Shown piece by piece: positions 8,828 to 18,664 of a stretch of 38,273 bases of DNA. Position 1 is the first letter of the stretch. The number at the start of each line of letters is the position of its first letter. Source of the DNA: Methanomicrobiaceae archaeon. Its GTDB lineage: Archaea; Halobacteriota; Methanomicrobia; Methanomicrobiales; Methanomicrobiaceae. The position numbers and the translations under genes were made by a program. Location: assembly GCA_016928355.1 (NCBI GenBank), contig JAFGKW010000017.1:1-38273 (forward strand), given 5' to 3'. A model generated the notes under the pieces. That model searched no databases. It had not been told where the DNA came from and worked only from the letters and a program-made list of their open reading frames with translations.

Positions 8828-9938
8828 GAGATGCTTCAATCCCGTATGGCCCTGTGCAATGGTGGGCGCAGCATCCTGTATGGCAGGATTTTCCGACCTG
8901 GGAGTTATAATCCACGGTTCTGCCGGGTGCTATAACTATGCAGAGATGGCAGTACCCGATTCCCTTAACTGCACATACCTGATTGAAGATGAGATCGTTT
9001 TTGGAACTGGGAACAGGCTGAGAGAGATTGCAGATGCAGTATCCGGATTGTATGACAGGATTGCAGTAATCAATACATGTGTGCCGTCGATTATGGGGGA
9101 GGACATTGGTGATTATCTTGACGGGTACAATGCAATAATTGTCGACCTGCCCGGCTTTTCAGGAGATTTTGATAAAGGATACAAAGAAGCTCTCGAAGCA
9201 GTAGGTCCTGATATAGATTTTGAGAGGGAGGGGATCAATATCCATGGCATCTGTTCGATAGATCCTTTCGCCAGGGGAAATCTGCTGGAAGCCCGAAGGC
9301 TGCTTAACCTTGCAGGAATAAAGACTGCTGCCATATTCTGCCATGACAAACTTGATTCGGCAAAGACACCAGCTGAATATGGAATCTCGGTCAATCCGGA
9401 TTATAACGCAAATGGTGAGACTCTGCCAGGTTCAATCCTTGGAACAGAAAAACTGATCTCAACATTTTCAAAAGTCCATGATCACTTTCCGGAATCAGAT
9501 GTCAACAGCATTATCAATGAAGCAGAAGAGGCCGAGGAAAGGATCATAAAGGCATGCGATAAATACCTGAGAAGAAACGACCCGCCGGGAGTTACAATAT
9601 TCTCCACAAAGGCATATACTGAATTTTCAGCAGGAATTCTTAATAAATACCTGGATGCCGACATCTGCTTTGCAGGAATACGCAATTCGGAGTCTGCATC
9701 TTTGCCGGGCATAACCTCAGAAAAAGCAACAGATATCAGGAAGATAAAGGATATTATTGCATGCGAAGAACCTGATCTTGTACTGGGGTCTTCTTTTGAA
9801 TATGCAATAAATCCAAAAATTCCTTTTATCTGTTTAACATTCCCCCAGAGAAGCAGAGTAATGCTCCATAGTAAACCTCTCGCAGGAACGGAAGGCTCGC
9901 TGGCCTTTATTGAAGATGTGCTGAATGCATTGAGATAA
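8820..9938 (+). CDS. NifK/NifN-like component 1 subunit
   Basis: This 372-residue protein has the NifK-type cysteine pattern: Cys12 (NPVWPCAMVGA), Cys37 (HGSAGC) and Cys87 (NTCVPSIMGEDI), with extra cysteines at 5 and 20. EDEIVFGTGNRL (56-67) is the family segment next to the cluster. The C-terminus keeps the classic domain-3 pattern DLVLGSS, FPQRSRVMLHSKP and a final GTEGSLAFIEDVLNAL. I choose the ATG at 8820 rather than an upstream frame extension because homology begins there, a GGAGG site precedes it by about 10 bases, and it overlaps the D stop by 8 bases. It likely forms a heterotetramer with D and receives electrons from H. The gene ends 6 bases before the end of a convergent NifX-domain gene. 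Confidence 0.9.
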   Translation: MLERCFNPVWPCAMVGAASCMAGFSDLGVIIHGSAGCYNYAEMAVPDSLNCTYLIEDEIVFGTGNRLREIADAVSGLYDRIAVINTCVPSIMGEDIGDYLDGYNAIIVDLPGFSGDFDKGYKEALEAVGPDIDFEREGINIHGICSIDPFARGNLLEARRLLNLAGIKTAAIFCHDKLDSAKTPAEYGISVNPDYNANGETLPGSILGTEKLISTFSKVHDHFPESDVNSIINEAEEAEERIIKACDKYLRRNDPPGVTIFSTKAYTEFSAGILNKYLDADICFAGIRNSESASLPGITSEKATDIRKIKDIIACEEPDLVLGSSFEYAINPKIPFICLTFPQRSRVMLHSKPLAGTEGSLAFIEDVLNALR

Positions 9939-9944
9939 GAACAG

Positions 9945-10478
9945 TTATTTCATTTCATTGCCACAGTTGGGGCAGTGAATCAATGATTTATCCGACGATC
10001 TGCTTTTTGGCATCATACATCCGCAATCAGAGCAGATATAATGTTCATCGCCTCTTTTCAGACTGCTCCAGTCCATTCTGTTTCCTTTCCTGAACCGGTT
10101 CTGAAGGATCATATTTTCAAGCATATTCGAACAGTCAATGCATTCGAGTTCGCCTTCGAGAAAGAGCTCGATTCCATCCTGAATCGCCATATTATTCAGT
10201 TGATACTGCCTGACACCGGCTCTGTATAGAACAAGTGTGGAACCGGGACCAAATTTCCCGGCAATAACCGCAGATACTCCCATGTTTACGACCCAGCCGG
10301 CAGCCATTGTACCTGCACTTCGCGGGAAATCTGCAGAGTTATTTTTTTGACTGGAGACTGATACTATCTCTCCTGAATCTATTTCTGCAAGACAGAATGC
10401 GGAACATCTTCCAAAATTATCAGATATGTCATCGTAAAGACTTCCGTCATTTTTTCCCGCAACCACAATTTTTTCCAT
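9945..10478 (-). CDS. NifX/NifB-C-terminal-domain protein with zinc-ribbon tail
   Basis: This 177-residue protein has an N-terminal dinitrogenase iron-molybdenum-cofactor-type domain (about 1-110; NFGRCSAF at 21-28 and the AGKFGPGS turn at 73-80). That fold in NifX, NafY and NifB tails binds metal clusters or cofactor precursors. A linker with CIDC (113-116) follows, then a zinc-ribbon-like tail with Cys149, Cys152, Cys154 and the pair Cys169/Cys172. Stand-alone members are common in methanogens and mostly unstudied. It faces the H-D-K operon tail to tail with a 6-base gap, which hints at but does not prove a shared role in metallocluster handling. Confidence 0.85.
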   Translation of the reverse strand: MEKIVVAGKNDGSLYDDISDNFGRCSAFCLAEIDSGEIVSVSSQKNNSADFPRSAGTMAAGWVVNMGVSAVIAGKFGPGSTLVLYRAGVRQYQLNNMAIQDGIELFLEGELECIDCSNMLENMILQNRFRKGNRMDWSSLKRGDEHYICSDCGCMMPKSRSSDKSLIHCPNCGNEMK

Positions 10479-10508
10479 GACTCTCGGCCCCCAGGTACAT
10501 AAATTAAA

Positions 10509-10528
10509 TTATCTTCGTCATAAGATAA
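10509..10528. terminator. Perfect inverted repeat (terminator or operator)
   Basis: TTATCTT and AAGATAA form perfect 7-base arms around a 6-base spacer. On the minus strand the second arm is followed by TTTAATTT, which suits a transcript end 23 bases after the CDP-alcohol phosphotransferase gene. It also lies about 30 bases before the NifX-domain gene, near its expected promoter, so an operator is equally possible. Confidence 0.4.
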
Positions 10529-10551
10529 TATGAAATTTGGGATAGGTACAA

Positions 10552-11154
10552 CTAATTCCCTTTCAGGTCATTCCATACATGGGTAAATCTCTGGATTGCA
10601 GTGAAATGGCCCAATATTCCGAATATTATCATCAGCCATCCAAAAATCCCCAGACCTGCAAATTCTACAGGGTAAAAAGCTGCAACCAGCCCTGCGGTAA
10701 TAATCAGTACAAGCCTGTCCGCACGCCCGAGTATTCCTCCATAAAACCTCGCAACACCGACTGCCTGGGCCTGTGTTCCAAGATACGAAGACATCAAAAC
10801 GCCGGTTAATGCAAAAACACCAATCGGCCAGGGACAGAGATCACCTGCAAATATACCACATATAATTGCGATATCAGCATAACGATCGAGAACATGATCA
10901 AGAAAATCGCCGCGGGTTGATGCGACATTCATTACACGGGCAATTGACCCGTCGATAGCATCAAAGAAGGCATTGAGAAAGACGAAAAGTGTCCCAAGGA
11001 TTATATCAGACCTGTAGAAGAAATATCCGGCTACAACAGATGAAATAAAAGCTATTATAGTGCACCTGTCAGGAGTAAACCTCATCCGGACCATTGCACT
11101 TGCTATAGGATTTACAATCCATGTAACATTTTTCCTGTAACTGTCAAGAGTCAT
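10552..11154 (-). CDS. CDP-alcohol phosphotransferase, probable archaetidylinositol phosphate synthase
   Basis: This 200-residue integral membrane enzyme carries the full CDP-alcohol phosphotransferase signature: Asp65, Asp68-Gly69, Ala72-Arg73, Gly82, Asp86 and Asp90 (DAIDGSIAR then GDFLDHVLD). The aspartates bind two metal ions and catalyse transfer of a phospho-alcohol to the polar head acceptor. Several hydrophobic segments (about 34-62, 93-125, 145-185) place it in the cytoplasmic membrane. In archaea this subgroup usually makes archaetidylinositol phosphate from CDP-archaeol and inositol 1-phosphate; other acceptors cannot be excluded. The start overlaps the stop of the Fap7-like kinase by 4 bases, so it is the last gene of the pyrG-led operon. 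Confidence 0.87.
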   Translation of the reverse strand: MTLDSYRKNVTWIVNPIASAMVRMRFTPDRCTIIAFISSVVAGYFFYRSDIILGTLFVFLNAFFDAIDGSIARVMNVASTRGDFLDHVLDRYADIAIICGIFAGDLCPWPIGVFALTGVLMSSYLGTQAQAVGVARFYGGILGRADRLVLIITAGLVAAFYPVEFAGLGIFGWLMIIFGILGHFTAIQRFTHVWNDLKGN

Positions 11155-11663
11155 ATCATCGTTCCCAGGTATTCAGACCAGTCTATATTCCCAAACCCGG
11201 CTCCCCTTCTGCCCCTGATGAAATCATCGATCTCAGCCGCAATCTCTTCAGGAGTTCTTTCAGTTGTATCTAATTCGAGGATTATATCATCCTTATGGTT
11301 TTCAAGCGCTTCAATAAGTATTGTATCCAGTGCCTCAGACTCAATATTCTCCTGCACCTTTTCAGGAGAGTAGCCACGCATCTCAAGTCTTTTCTTAAGA
11401 ACGACCGGACTGCACCTCAGAATCACCAGCTGGTCGCAGTCAAGAAGATGTGTCAGGTGACCTTCAATTATCCCGTCAAAATGTTTAAATTCCACAGCCC
11501 AAAGATCTTCATCAATTACGACAGTGTCCCTCCCGGTGTCCTCACATAGGATATAATCATCCATCGTTTCCTTCTGGGAGACAACATTATAATTCAGCTC
11601 GCGAAGTATTGCAGATACAGAGGATTTGCCGGTTCCCGGAACACCGGATATACAGGTCATCAT
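11151..11663 (-). CDS. Adenylate kinase of the Fap7/AK6 (hCINAP) family
   Basis: This 170-residue P-loop kinase has Walker A GVPGTGKSS at 7-15 and the short AK6 architecture, with DEDLWAVEF and EGHLTHLL in the NMP-binding part and LRCSPVVLKKRLEMRGYS as the lid-region hallmark. In eukaryotes and archaea this family has adenylate kinase or ATPase activity and assists small-subunit ribosome maturation. Two adjacent ATG codons (11663, 11660) are possible starts; the first overlaps the TGA of hisC. It is coupled on both sides by 4-base overlaps with hisC upstream and the lipid head-group synthase downstream, so co-expression is certain even though the functions differ. Confidence 0.88.
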   Translation of the reverse strand: MMTCISGVPGTGKSSVSAILRELNYNVVSQKETMDDYILCEDTGRDTVVIDEDLWAVEFKHFDGIIEGHLTHLLDCDQLVILRCSPVVLKKRLEMRGYSPEKVQENIESEALDTILIEALENHKDDIILELDTTERTPEEIAAEIDDFIRGRRGAGFGNIDWSEYLGTMI

Positions 11664-12721
11664 AGGGAGTTGATTTCCTTTAAAAACATCTCATTCTCCC
11701 AGGGTTCTCCGATACTCACCCGGATGTAATTATCCCCAAGACCCGGAAAGCTCGCACAGGACCTTACAATCACACCTTTTCGTGCAAGCATCCCGACAAC
11801 CTCATCACCTTCATAAGGAGATACATCAAACATTACGAAGTTTGCACCGCCTGAGACAGCAGGATAAGGGGATTCGTTTATGAACCGCTCCCTCCACTCT
11901 TTCACAACCGAGTGATACTTAACCGTATATGAGTCATTTCTCAGTGCTGCAGCAGCTGCAGCCATTGAGACAGAGTTCAGGACAAATGGCGTCTGCGCCC
12001 TCTCATAGTAATCAGCGAACCATCCGGGGACGATTCCAAAGCCCACCCGGAGTCCGGCAAGCCCGTAGTACTTGGACATTGTCCTGCCGATAATGAGGTT
12101 TTCATAATCACTCATCAGGGATATATAGTCCTCGTCACAGAAATCAACATAGGCGTTGTCTAAAAAGAGCATCCCGTCGATAGAGTCGAGGATCTTTTCA
12201 ATGTCTTTTCCCGGGGTTACATTCCCGCTGGGATTGTTAGGAGTGCATAGAAAAACGATTTTTGCATCGCATTCTGAAGCCGCACTGGAGATCTTCTCGG
12301 CATCCACGGAAAAATCGTCATTTCGCGGGACATCAATTACCTCTCCCCCCTGTGCCTGTGCTGCAAGCCGGTAAAAGGAGAATGTCGGTGTGCTGACGAC
12401 AATCCTGTCACCATCCCCGATAGTCGTCCGTATAACGGTCTCGATGACCCCATCCATTCCAACTCCTGAAACAAAGCTGAAGTCACCGAATTTCTCCTTT
12501 AGTGCCAATCTGAATTCATCGGATCTCTCGTCAGGATAACGGTTTACATTTCGAAGAGCCAGCCTTGCAGCTGCAAGAACATCAGGAGAAGGAGGATATG
12601 GATTTTCATTGCTCGCAAGCCTTGCAGGCATGTCATAGCCCGCAGATCGTGCAATATCCGCCGCCTTTGTAGCAAAAACATAACCCCCGGCATTGTAGAC
12701 CGGTCTAATCAGGCGTTTCAT
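11660..12721 (-). CDS. hisC: Histidinol-phosphate aminotransferase
   Basis: This PLP-dependent enzyme of about 353 residues carries out the transamination of imidazole-acetol phosphate to histidinol phosphate in histidine synthesis. SNENPYPPSP (38-47) is the substrate-recognition segment of HisC, CTPNNPSGN (160-168) and DNAY (189-192) contact PLP, and Lys218 in RTMSKYYGLAGLRVGFG is the Schiff-base lysine (numbers from the first of two ATGs). ATG codons occur at 12724 and 12721; the GGAGG site suits the second better (6 bases against 3). The next his gene in view, hisD at 22760-24007, is in a separate unit. Confidence 0.93.
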   Translation of the reverse strand: MKRLIRPVYNAGGYVFATKAADIARSAGYDMPARLASNENPYPPSPDVLAAARLALRNVNRYPDERSDEFRLALKEKFGDFSFVSGVGMDGVIETVIRTTIGDGDRIVVSTPTFSFYRLAAQAQGGEVIDVPRNDDFSVDAEKISSAASECDAKIVFLCTPNNPSGNVTPGKDIEKILDSIDGMLFLDNAYVDFCDEDYISLMSDYENLIIGRTMSKYYGLAGLRVGFGIVPGWFADYYERAQTPFVLNSVSMAAAAAALRNDSYTVKYHSVVKEWRERFINESPYPAVSGGANFVMFDVSPYEGDEVVGMLARKGVIVRSCASFPGLGDNYIRVSIGEPWENEMFLKEINSL

Positions 12722-12769
12722 CATTCTCCTCCATCTTATTTATCCAACGGGTTACTCTTCATCAGGGAT

Positions 12770-13915
12770 TCAGCATTCTTTTATAGCTTCAGCTATAACG
12801 CGGATCGCCTCATCGATCTCATCATCGCTTATAACAAGCGGAGGAACAAGACGTATGTTCCCGTGTCCGGCACAGTTTACAAGGACTCCCTTATCCCTGC
12901 ATTTTGCCGCAACTTCGGGGCATTTCTCCTCGCCTGCCGGAATCCCGATCATAAGTCCGCATACACGGGCATTAAACTCTGAGAGACCTTTTTTGAATCT
13001 CTCTCCCTTTTCATTGATCTCAGGGATGATCCCTTCGATGATGTCAAGAGTGGCAAGTGCTGCAGCGCATGCAACAGGACCTCCTGCAAAGGTACTCCCG
13101 TGTTCACTCTTATTGAATGAAAGGCCATCGCGGGCTATGATTGCACCCATAGGGAAACCGCTGGCAATACCCTTTGCCATCGAAACGATATCAGGAGTGG
13201 CACCGGTATTCTGGTAGTAGAACCATTTACCTGTACGCCCCATTCCGGTCTGGACCTCGTCGCAGATCATAAGGGCGCCTTTCTCATCGCATATCCTTCG
13301 GACACCTTCGAGAAAACCCTCCGGTGCGGGAACAATCCCGGCTTCTCCAAGGACACCCTCGAGTATGACTGCCGCGGTGTCCTCGTCAACCGCCTTTTCA
13401 AGCGCCTCAAGGTCACCATATTCAATGAATGTGCATTTAGGCTCCAGGGGTTCGAAGGGCTCCCTTATTGCAGGCTTGTGAGTGAGAGCAAGCGACGCAC
13501 AGGTCCTTCCATGAAAAGCGTCCTTAAAGGCGACGAATTTCTTTCTGCCTGTCCGGATTCTTGCAAGCTTTATTGCTGCCTCGTTCGCCTCCGCCCCGGA
13601 ATTTGAAAAGAAAGCACGTCCTCCCTCAAGACCGGAGATCTTCACAAGTCTTTCTGCAAGCTCCGCCTGGTTCGGGACATAGTACAGGTTGGAGACATGA
13701 ATAAGCTCCTTTGCCTGCCTGCATATCGCATCAGTCACTTCAGGGTGGCAGTGACCGGTGCTGCACACTGCAATTCCTGCAACGCAGTCAAGATATTTCT
13801 TTCCCGAATCATCCCATACATAACAGCCCTCGCCCTTTACAAGTTTCAGATCACGTCCAAAGGCCTGCATGAAATATCGGCTGTCAAGTTCTTTTGAATC
13901 CATTTTTTCTTCCAT
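12770..13915 (-). CDS. argD: Acetylornithine aminotransferase
   Basis: This 381-residue class III PLP aminotransferase acts in arginine synthesis, converting N-acetylglutamate semialdehyde to N-acetylornithine. The PLP phosphate loop NSGAEANEAAIK is at 105-116, the ring contact ICDEVQTGMGRTGK at 217-230, and Lys248 in SMAKGIASGFPMGA is the Schiff-base lysine. AFHGRT (133-138) is the conserved His-Gly-Arg segment. ATG codons at 13915 and 13903 both fit; the second has GGAAG just upstream. Because class III enzymes are promiscuous, lysine or ornithine aminotransferase activity is a possible side role. Confidence 0.92.
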   Translation of the reverse strand: MEEKMDSKELDSRYFMQAFGRDLKLVKGEGCYVWDDSGKKYLDCVAGIAVCSTGHCHPEVTDAICRQAKELIHVSNLYYVPNQAELAERLVKISGLEGGRAFFSNSGAEANEAAIKLARIRTGRKKFVAFKDAFHGRTCASLALTHKPAIREPFEPLEPKCTFIEYGDLEALEKAVDEDTAAVILEGVLGEAGIVPAPEGFLEGVRRICDEKGALMICDEVQTGMGRTGKWFYYQNTGATPDIVSMAKGIASGFPMGAIIARDGLSFNKSEHGSTFAGGPVACAAALATLDIIEGIIPEINEKGERFKKGLSEFNARVCGLMIGIPAGEEKCPEVAAKCRDKGVLVNCAGHGNIRLVPPLVISDDEIDEAIRVIAEAIKEC

Positions 13916-13962
13916 TTTTTATTTTTTGAATTTTTTTGGTTCAGATATTCAATCCCAAATTA

Positions 13963-14880
13963 TCACTCATATTCTATTGTCGCCGGTGGTTTGGGAGTGA
14001 TATCATATACAACACGGGATACCCCGTGTATCTCCGCAGTAATCCTTGAGGCTATCTTATGCATCACCGGCCAGGGGAGCTCAATAGGATCGGCAGTCAT
14101 CGCATCCCTTGACCTGACCGCACGAACCGCAACGATCCACCCGTGAAGGCGCACGTCCCCTTTTACACCGGTTCCAAGTCCGATTACAGCTGCAAAGCAC
14201 TGCCAGGGTCTGAACTGCTCGACCAGCTCCTCTTCAGCGATTGCATTGGCCTCGCGCACAATCTCAATCTTTTCCGGGGTGACTTCTCCAAGGCACCTGA
14301 CAGCAAGCCCCGGCCCGGGGAAAGGCATCCTGTGCTGGATCTCAAGAGGCATTTCAAGCGCCCCTGCAACATCCCTAACCTCATCTTTGTAGAGATCGAC
14401 CAGAGGCTCAATAATACCCTCAAAGTCGATATCATAGGGCAGGCCGCCGACATTATGGTGGCTCTTTATTCCGCCCTCGCTTTCGATGATGTCGGGATAA
14501 ATTGTCCCCTGCAGGAGATAGGCGGCCTTGGTCTTCTTCGCCTCACGCTCGAAGATGCGGATGAACTTCTCGCCGATTATCTTTCTCTTCTCTTCAGGAT
14601 CGATTACGCCCTTTAATGCCTCGAAGAACTCATCTCCCGCATCAACAACGTCAAGATTAAGATCAGAGAAGAGCTCCCTGATTCTTTCGGTCTCGCCCTT
14701 CCGCATGAGCCCTGTATCAACATAGATTGAGATCAGGTCCTTACCGATGGCTCTTCTTGCAAGCTCTGCACAGACTGATGAGTCCACTCCACCTGAAAGG
14801 GCCATCACAACCTTTTTCCCATTCGCTTTTTCCCTGATTTCAGCAATTGCCTGTTCAATAAATTTTTCTGTGTTTACCAT
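13963..14880 (-). CDS. guaAB: GMP synthase subunit B (ATP-pyrophosphatase subunit)
   Basis: This 305-residue protein is the synthetase half of the archaeal two-subunit GMP synthase, which aminates XMP to GMP with ATP. The PP-loop SGGVDSS is at 29-35, [11 protein letters not shown] at about 53-63, and the C-terminal dimerisation domain is complete, ending [13 protein letters not shown] as in all GuaA proteins. The glutamine amidotransferase half is not fused here and must be encoded elsewhere (guaAA). It sits 38 bases after pyrG and 47 before argD, all on the minus strand. Confidence 0.94.
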   Translation of the reverse strand: MVNTEKFIEQAIAEIREKANGKKVVMALSGGVDSSVCAELARRAIGKDLISIYVDTGLMRKGETERIRELFSDLNLDVVDAGDEFFEALKGVIDPEEKRKIIGEKFIRIFEREAKKTKAAYLLQGTIYPDIIESEGGIKSHHNVGGLPYDIDFEGIIEPLVDLYKDEVRDVAGALEMPLEIQHRMPFPGPGLAVRCLGEVTPEKIEIVREANAIAEEELVEQFRPWQCFAAVIGLGTGVKGDVRLHGWIVAVRAVRSRDAMTADPIELPWPVMHKIASRITAEIHGVSRVVYDITPKPPATIEYE

Positions 14881-14918
14881 CTTATTCTCCGTTTCTTTGG
14901 TTTACCTGTGGATTCCTG

Positions 14919-17047
<2,129 letters not shown>

Positions 17048-17125
17048 GGTGTATATTTCTATGAGCAGGATATCCAAAATAATAATGTAATCATATCCGA
17101 AAGAAGACAATAATAGGAAAATTCT

Positions 17126-17380
17126 TTGGTTGAAAAAAACGAGAAGAAGTATATGGAACAGGAATTAAAAGACATGTTAAAAGATCTCTTGTGGCTGAAT
17201 TCAGTCATTGCAACGGAACTGATACAGATTACCGAAAATACATCACAGATTCTTCGAAAAGAGGATATCCCGGAATCCTGCAGGATAGAACATGCTGAAC
17301 TAAGAAGAAAAGCGCTAGAGATTGCAGAGAAATGCCACCCCTGCCAGGCATTAAAAGATCACCTGGAAAAACATCAGTAA
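17126..17380 (+). CDS. Small helical protein with a CxxC-like pair (unknown)
   Basis: This protein of 84 residues (TTG start at 17126, with AGGAAA upstream) or 75 residues (ATG at 17153) is not one I recognise. It is mostly charged and helical, with heptad-like Leu/Ile spacing in the first half and the segment KCHPCQ near the C-terminus. No signal peptide or membrane segment is seen. The next gene begins 32 bases downstream on the same strand and may be co-transcribed. Confidence 0.65.
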   Translation: MVEKNEKKYMEQELKDMLKDLLWLNSVIATELIQITENTSQILRKEDIPESCRIEHAELRRKALEIAEKCHPCQALKDHLEKHQ

Positions 17381-17411
17381 GATTATACAATTTTAAATTC
17401 CATTTTTCTCT

Positions 17412-17927
17412 ATGAAGGTTCTCTTTGTAATAGCCCCTAACAGATACCGTGAAGAAGAGTTTGAAGTTACTGCAAAAATACTATCTGAATCCGGAATAGA
17501 ATATGATGTGGCTTCAACCAAAACAGGAACCTGTACCGGCATGATGGGCGGCGAACAGGAAGCTGGACTTGAAATCTCCGATGCTGATGAAAAGAACTAT
17601 GATGCGCTGGTACTCATAGGCGGCCTTGGGGCGAGGGATTTCCTGTGGGCTGATGATGACCTTAGCAGACTTACAAAAGATTTTGGAGACGCGGGAAAGG
17701 TTGTTGCAGGAATCTGCCTGGCACCGGTAATAATGGCAAGGGCAGGACTCCTGAAGAACAGACAGGCTACGGTCTTTGAATCTCCTGCATCACTGAAGTT
17801 ACTGGAAGACAGCGGAGCAAATTATGTAAAAATCCCTGTGGTTTCTGATATGAATATCATTACTGCAAACCATCCGCTTGCATCAGAACAATTTGCAGAG
17901 ACCATACTCGAAAAACTTGGCTGCTGA
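17412..17927 (+). CDS. DJ-1/PfpI family protein
   Basis: This 171-residue protein has the flavodoxin-like DJ-1/PfpI fold. Cys102 in AGICLAPVIMARAGLL is the nucleophile-elbow cysteine, preceded by the LVLIGGLGARDFLW loop (67-79), and a Glu in EEEFEV (14-19) is positioned to polarise it, as in DJ-1. Family members act as deglycases, chaperones, proteases or oxidative-stress sensors; the sequence does not tell which. It lies in a plus-strand run with the glycosyltransferase that starts 20 bases downstream. Confidence 0.87.
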   Translation: MKVLFVIAPNRYREEEFEVTAKILSESGIEYDVASTKTGTCTGMMGGEQEAGLEISDADEKNYDALVLIGGLGARDFLWADDDLSRLTKDFGDAGKVVAGICLAPVIMARAGLLKNRQATVFESPASLKLLEDSGANYVKIPVVSDMNIITANHPLASEQFAETILEKLGC

Positions 17928-17947
17928 AAAGAAAGATACATATTAAC

Positions 17948-18664
17948 ATGACGCGGATTCCCGACAAGGACTGCTCCATTATAGTCCCGGCATATAATGA
18001 AGAAAAGAGGATCGATGGTTTTCTTGAAAATCTCGACGGGTTTTCAGGCAGATTGATTTTTGTCTGTGACGGGGCTGACAGGACAGACTCAATAATCGAT
18101 GCCTTCTCGGAAAATTACAGTGAATACTATATCACGTGCCTAAGGTATACCGAAAGACTTGGAAAGGGGGGCGGAATCATAGAAGGGCTCAGACATGCAG
18201 ATACTCCCTATTGCGGTTTTCTGGATGCAGACGGATCTGCCTCGATAAAAGAGATGAGAAAATTATTTTCTGCTCTTGAAGATGCGGACTGTGCAATCGG
18301 ATCGAGATGGATGAAGGACTCGGACGTTGTTGTCGAGCAGGGAATGGGCAGAAAGATCCAGAGCAGGATGTTCAACGTAGTTGTAAAACTGCTCTTCGGA
18401 CTTCCATTCAGGGATACGCAGTGTGGTGCAAAGGCCTTTAGGAAAGAGGCCCTGGATACTATTCTGCCACAGATAAAATCCACCGGTTTTGAATTTGATG
18501 TAGAGATACTGTGGCGGCTCCATAAAACAGGATACAGGATCACAGAGATACCAATAACATGGGAGGACAGGGAGTCATCGCATGTCAGCGGATTCGACGG
18601 TGCCGGGATGCTGACAAATCTTATAAGGCTGAAGAGAGGAAAAACCCCTCCCGGGGTTAGCTGA
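17948..18664 (+). CDS. Family 2 glycosyltransferase, dolichyl-phosphate hexose synthase-like
   Basis: This 238-residue GT2 enzyme begins with SIIVPAYNEEKRI, has the metal-binding DADGS (DxD-type) at about 93-97 and the GSRW...QCGAKAFR pattern of ALG5/DPM1-like dolichyl-phosphate glucosyl- or mannosyltransferases. TGFEFDVEILWR is the typical catalytic ED-helix region. It should load a hexose onto a polyprenyl phosphate on the cytoplasmic face for protein N-glycosylation or lipid glycan synthesis. No C-terminal membrane segment is present. The next gene starts immediately after its stop, so the two are coupled. Confidence 0.87.
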   Translation: MTRIPDKDCSIIVPAYNEEKRIDGFLENLDGFSGRLIFVCDGADRTDSIIDAFSENYSEYYITCLRYTERLGKGGGIIEGLRHADTPYCGFLDADGSASIKEMRKLFSALEDADCAIGSRWMKDSDVVVEQGMGRKIQSRMFNVVVKLLFGLPFRDTQCGAKAFRKEALDTILPQIKSTGFEFDVEILWRLHKTGYRITEIPITWEDRESSHVSGFDGAGMLTNLIRLKRGKTPPGVS

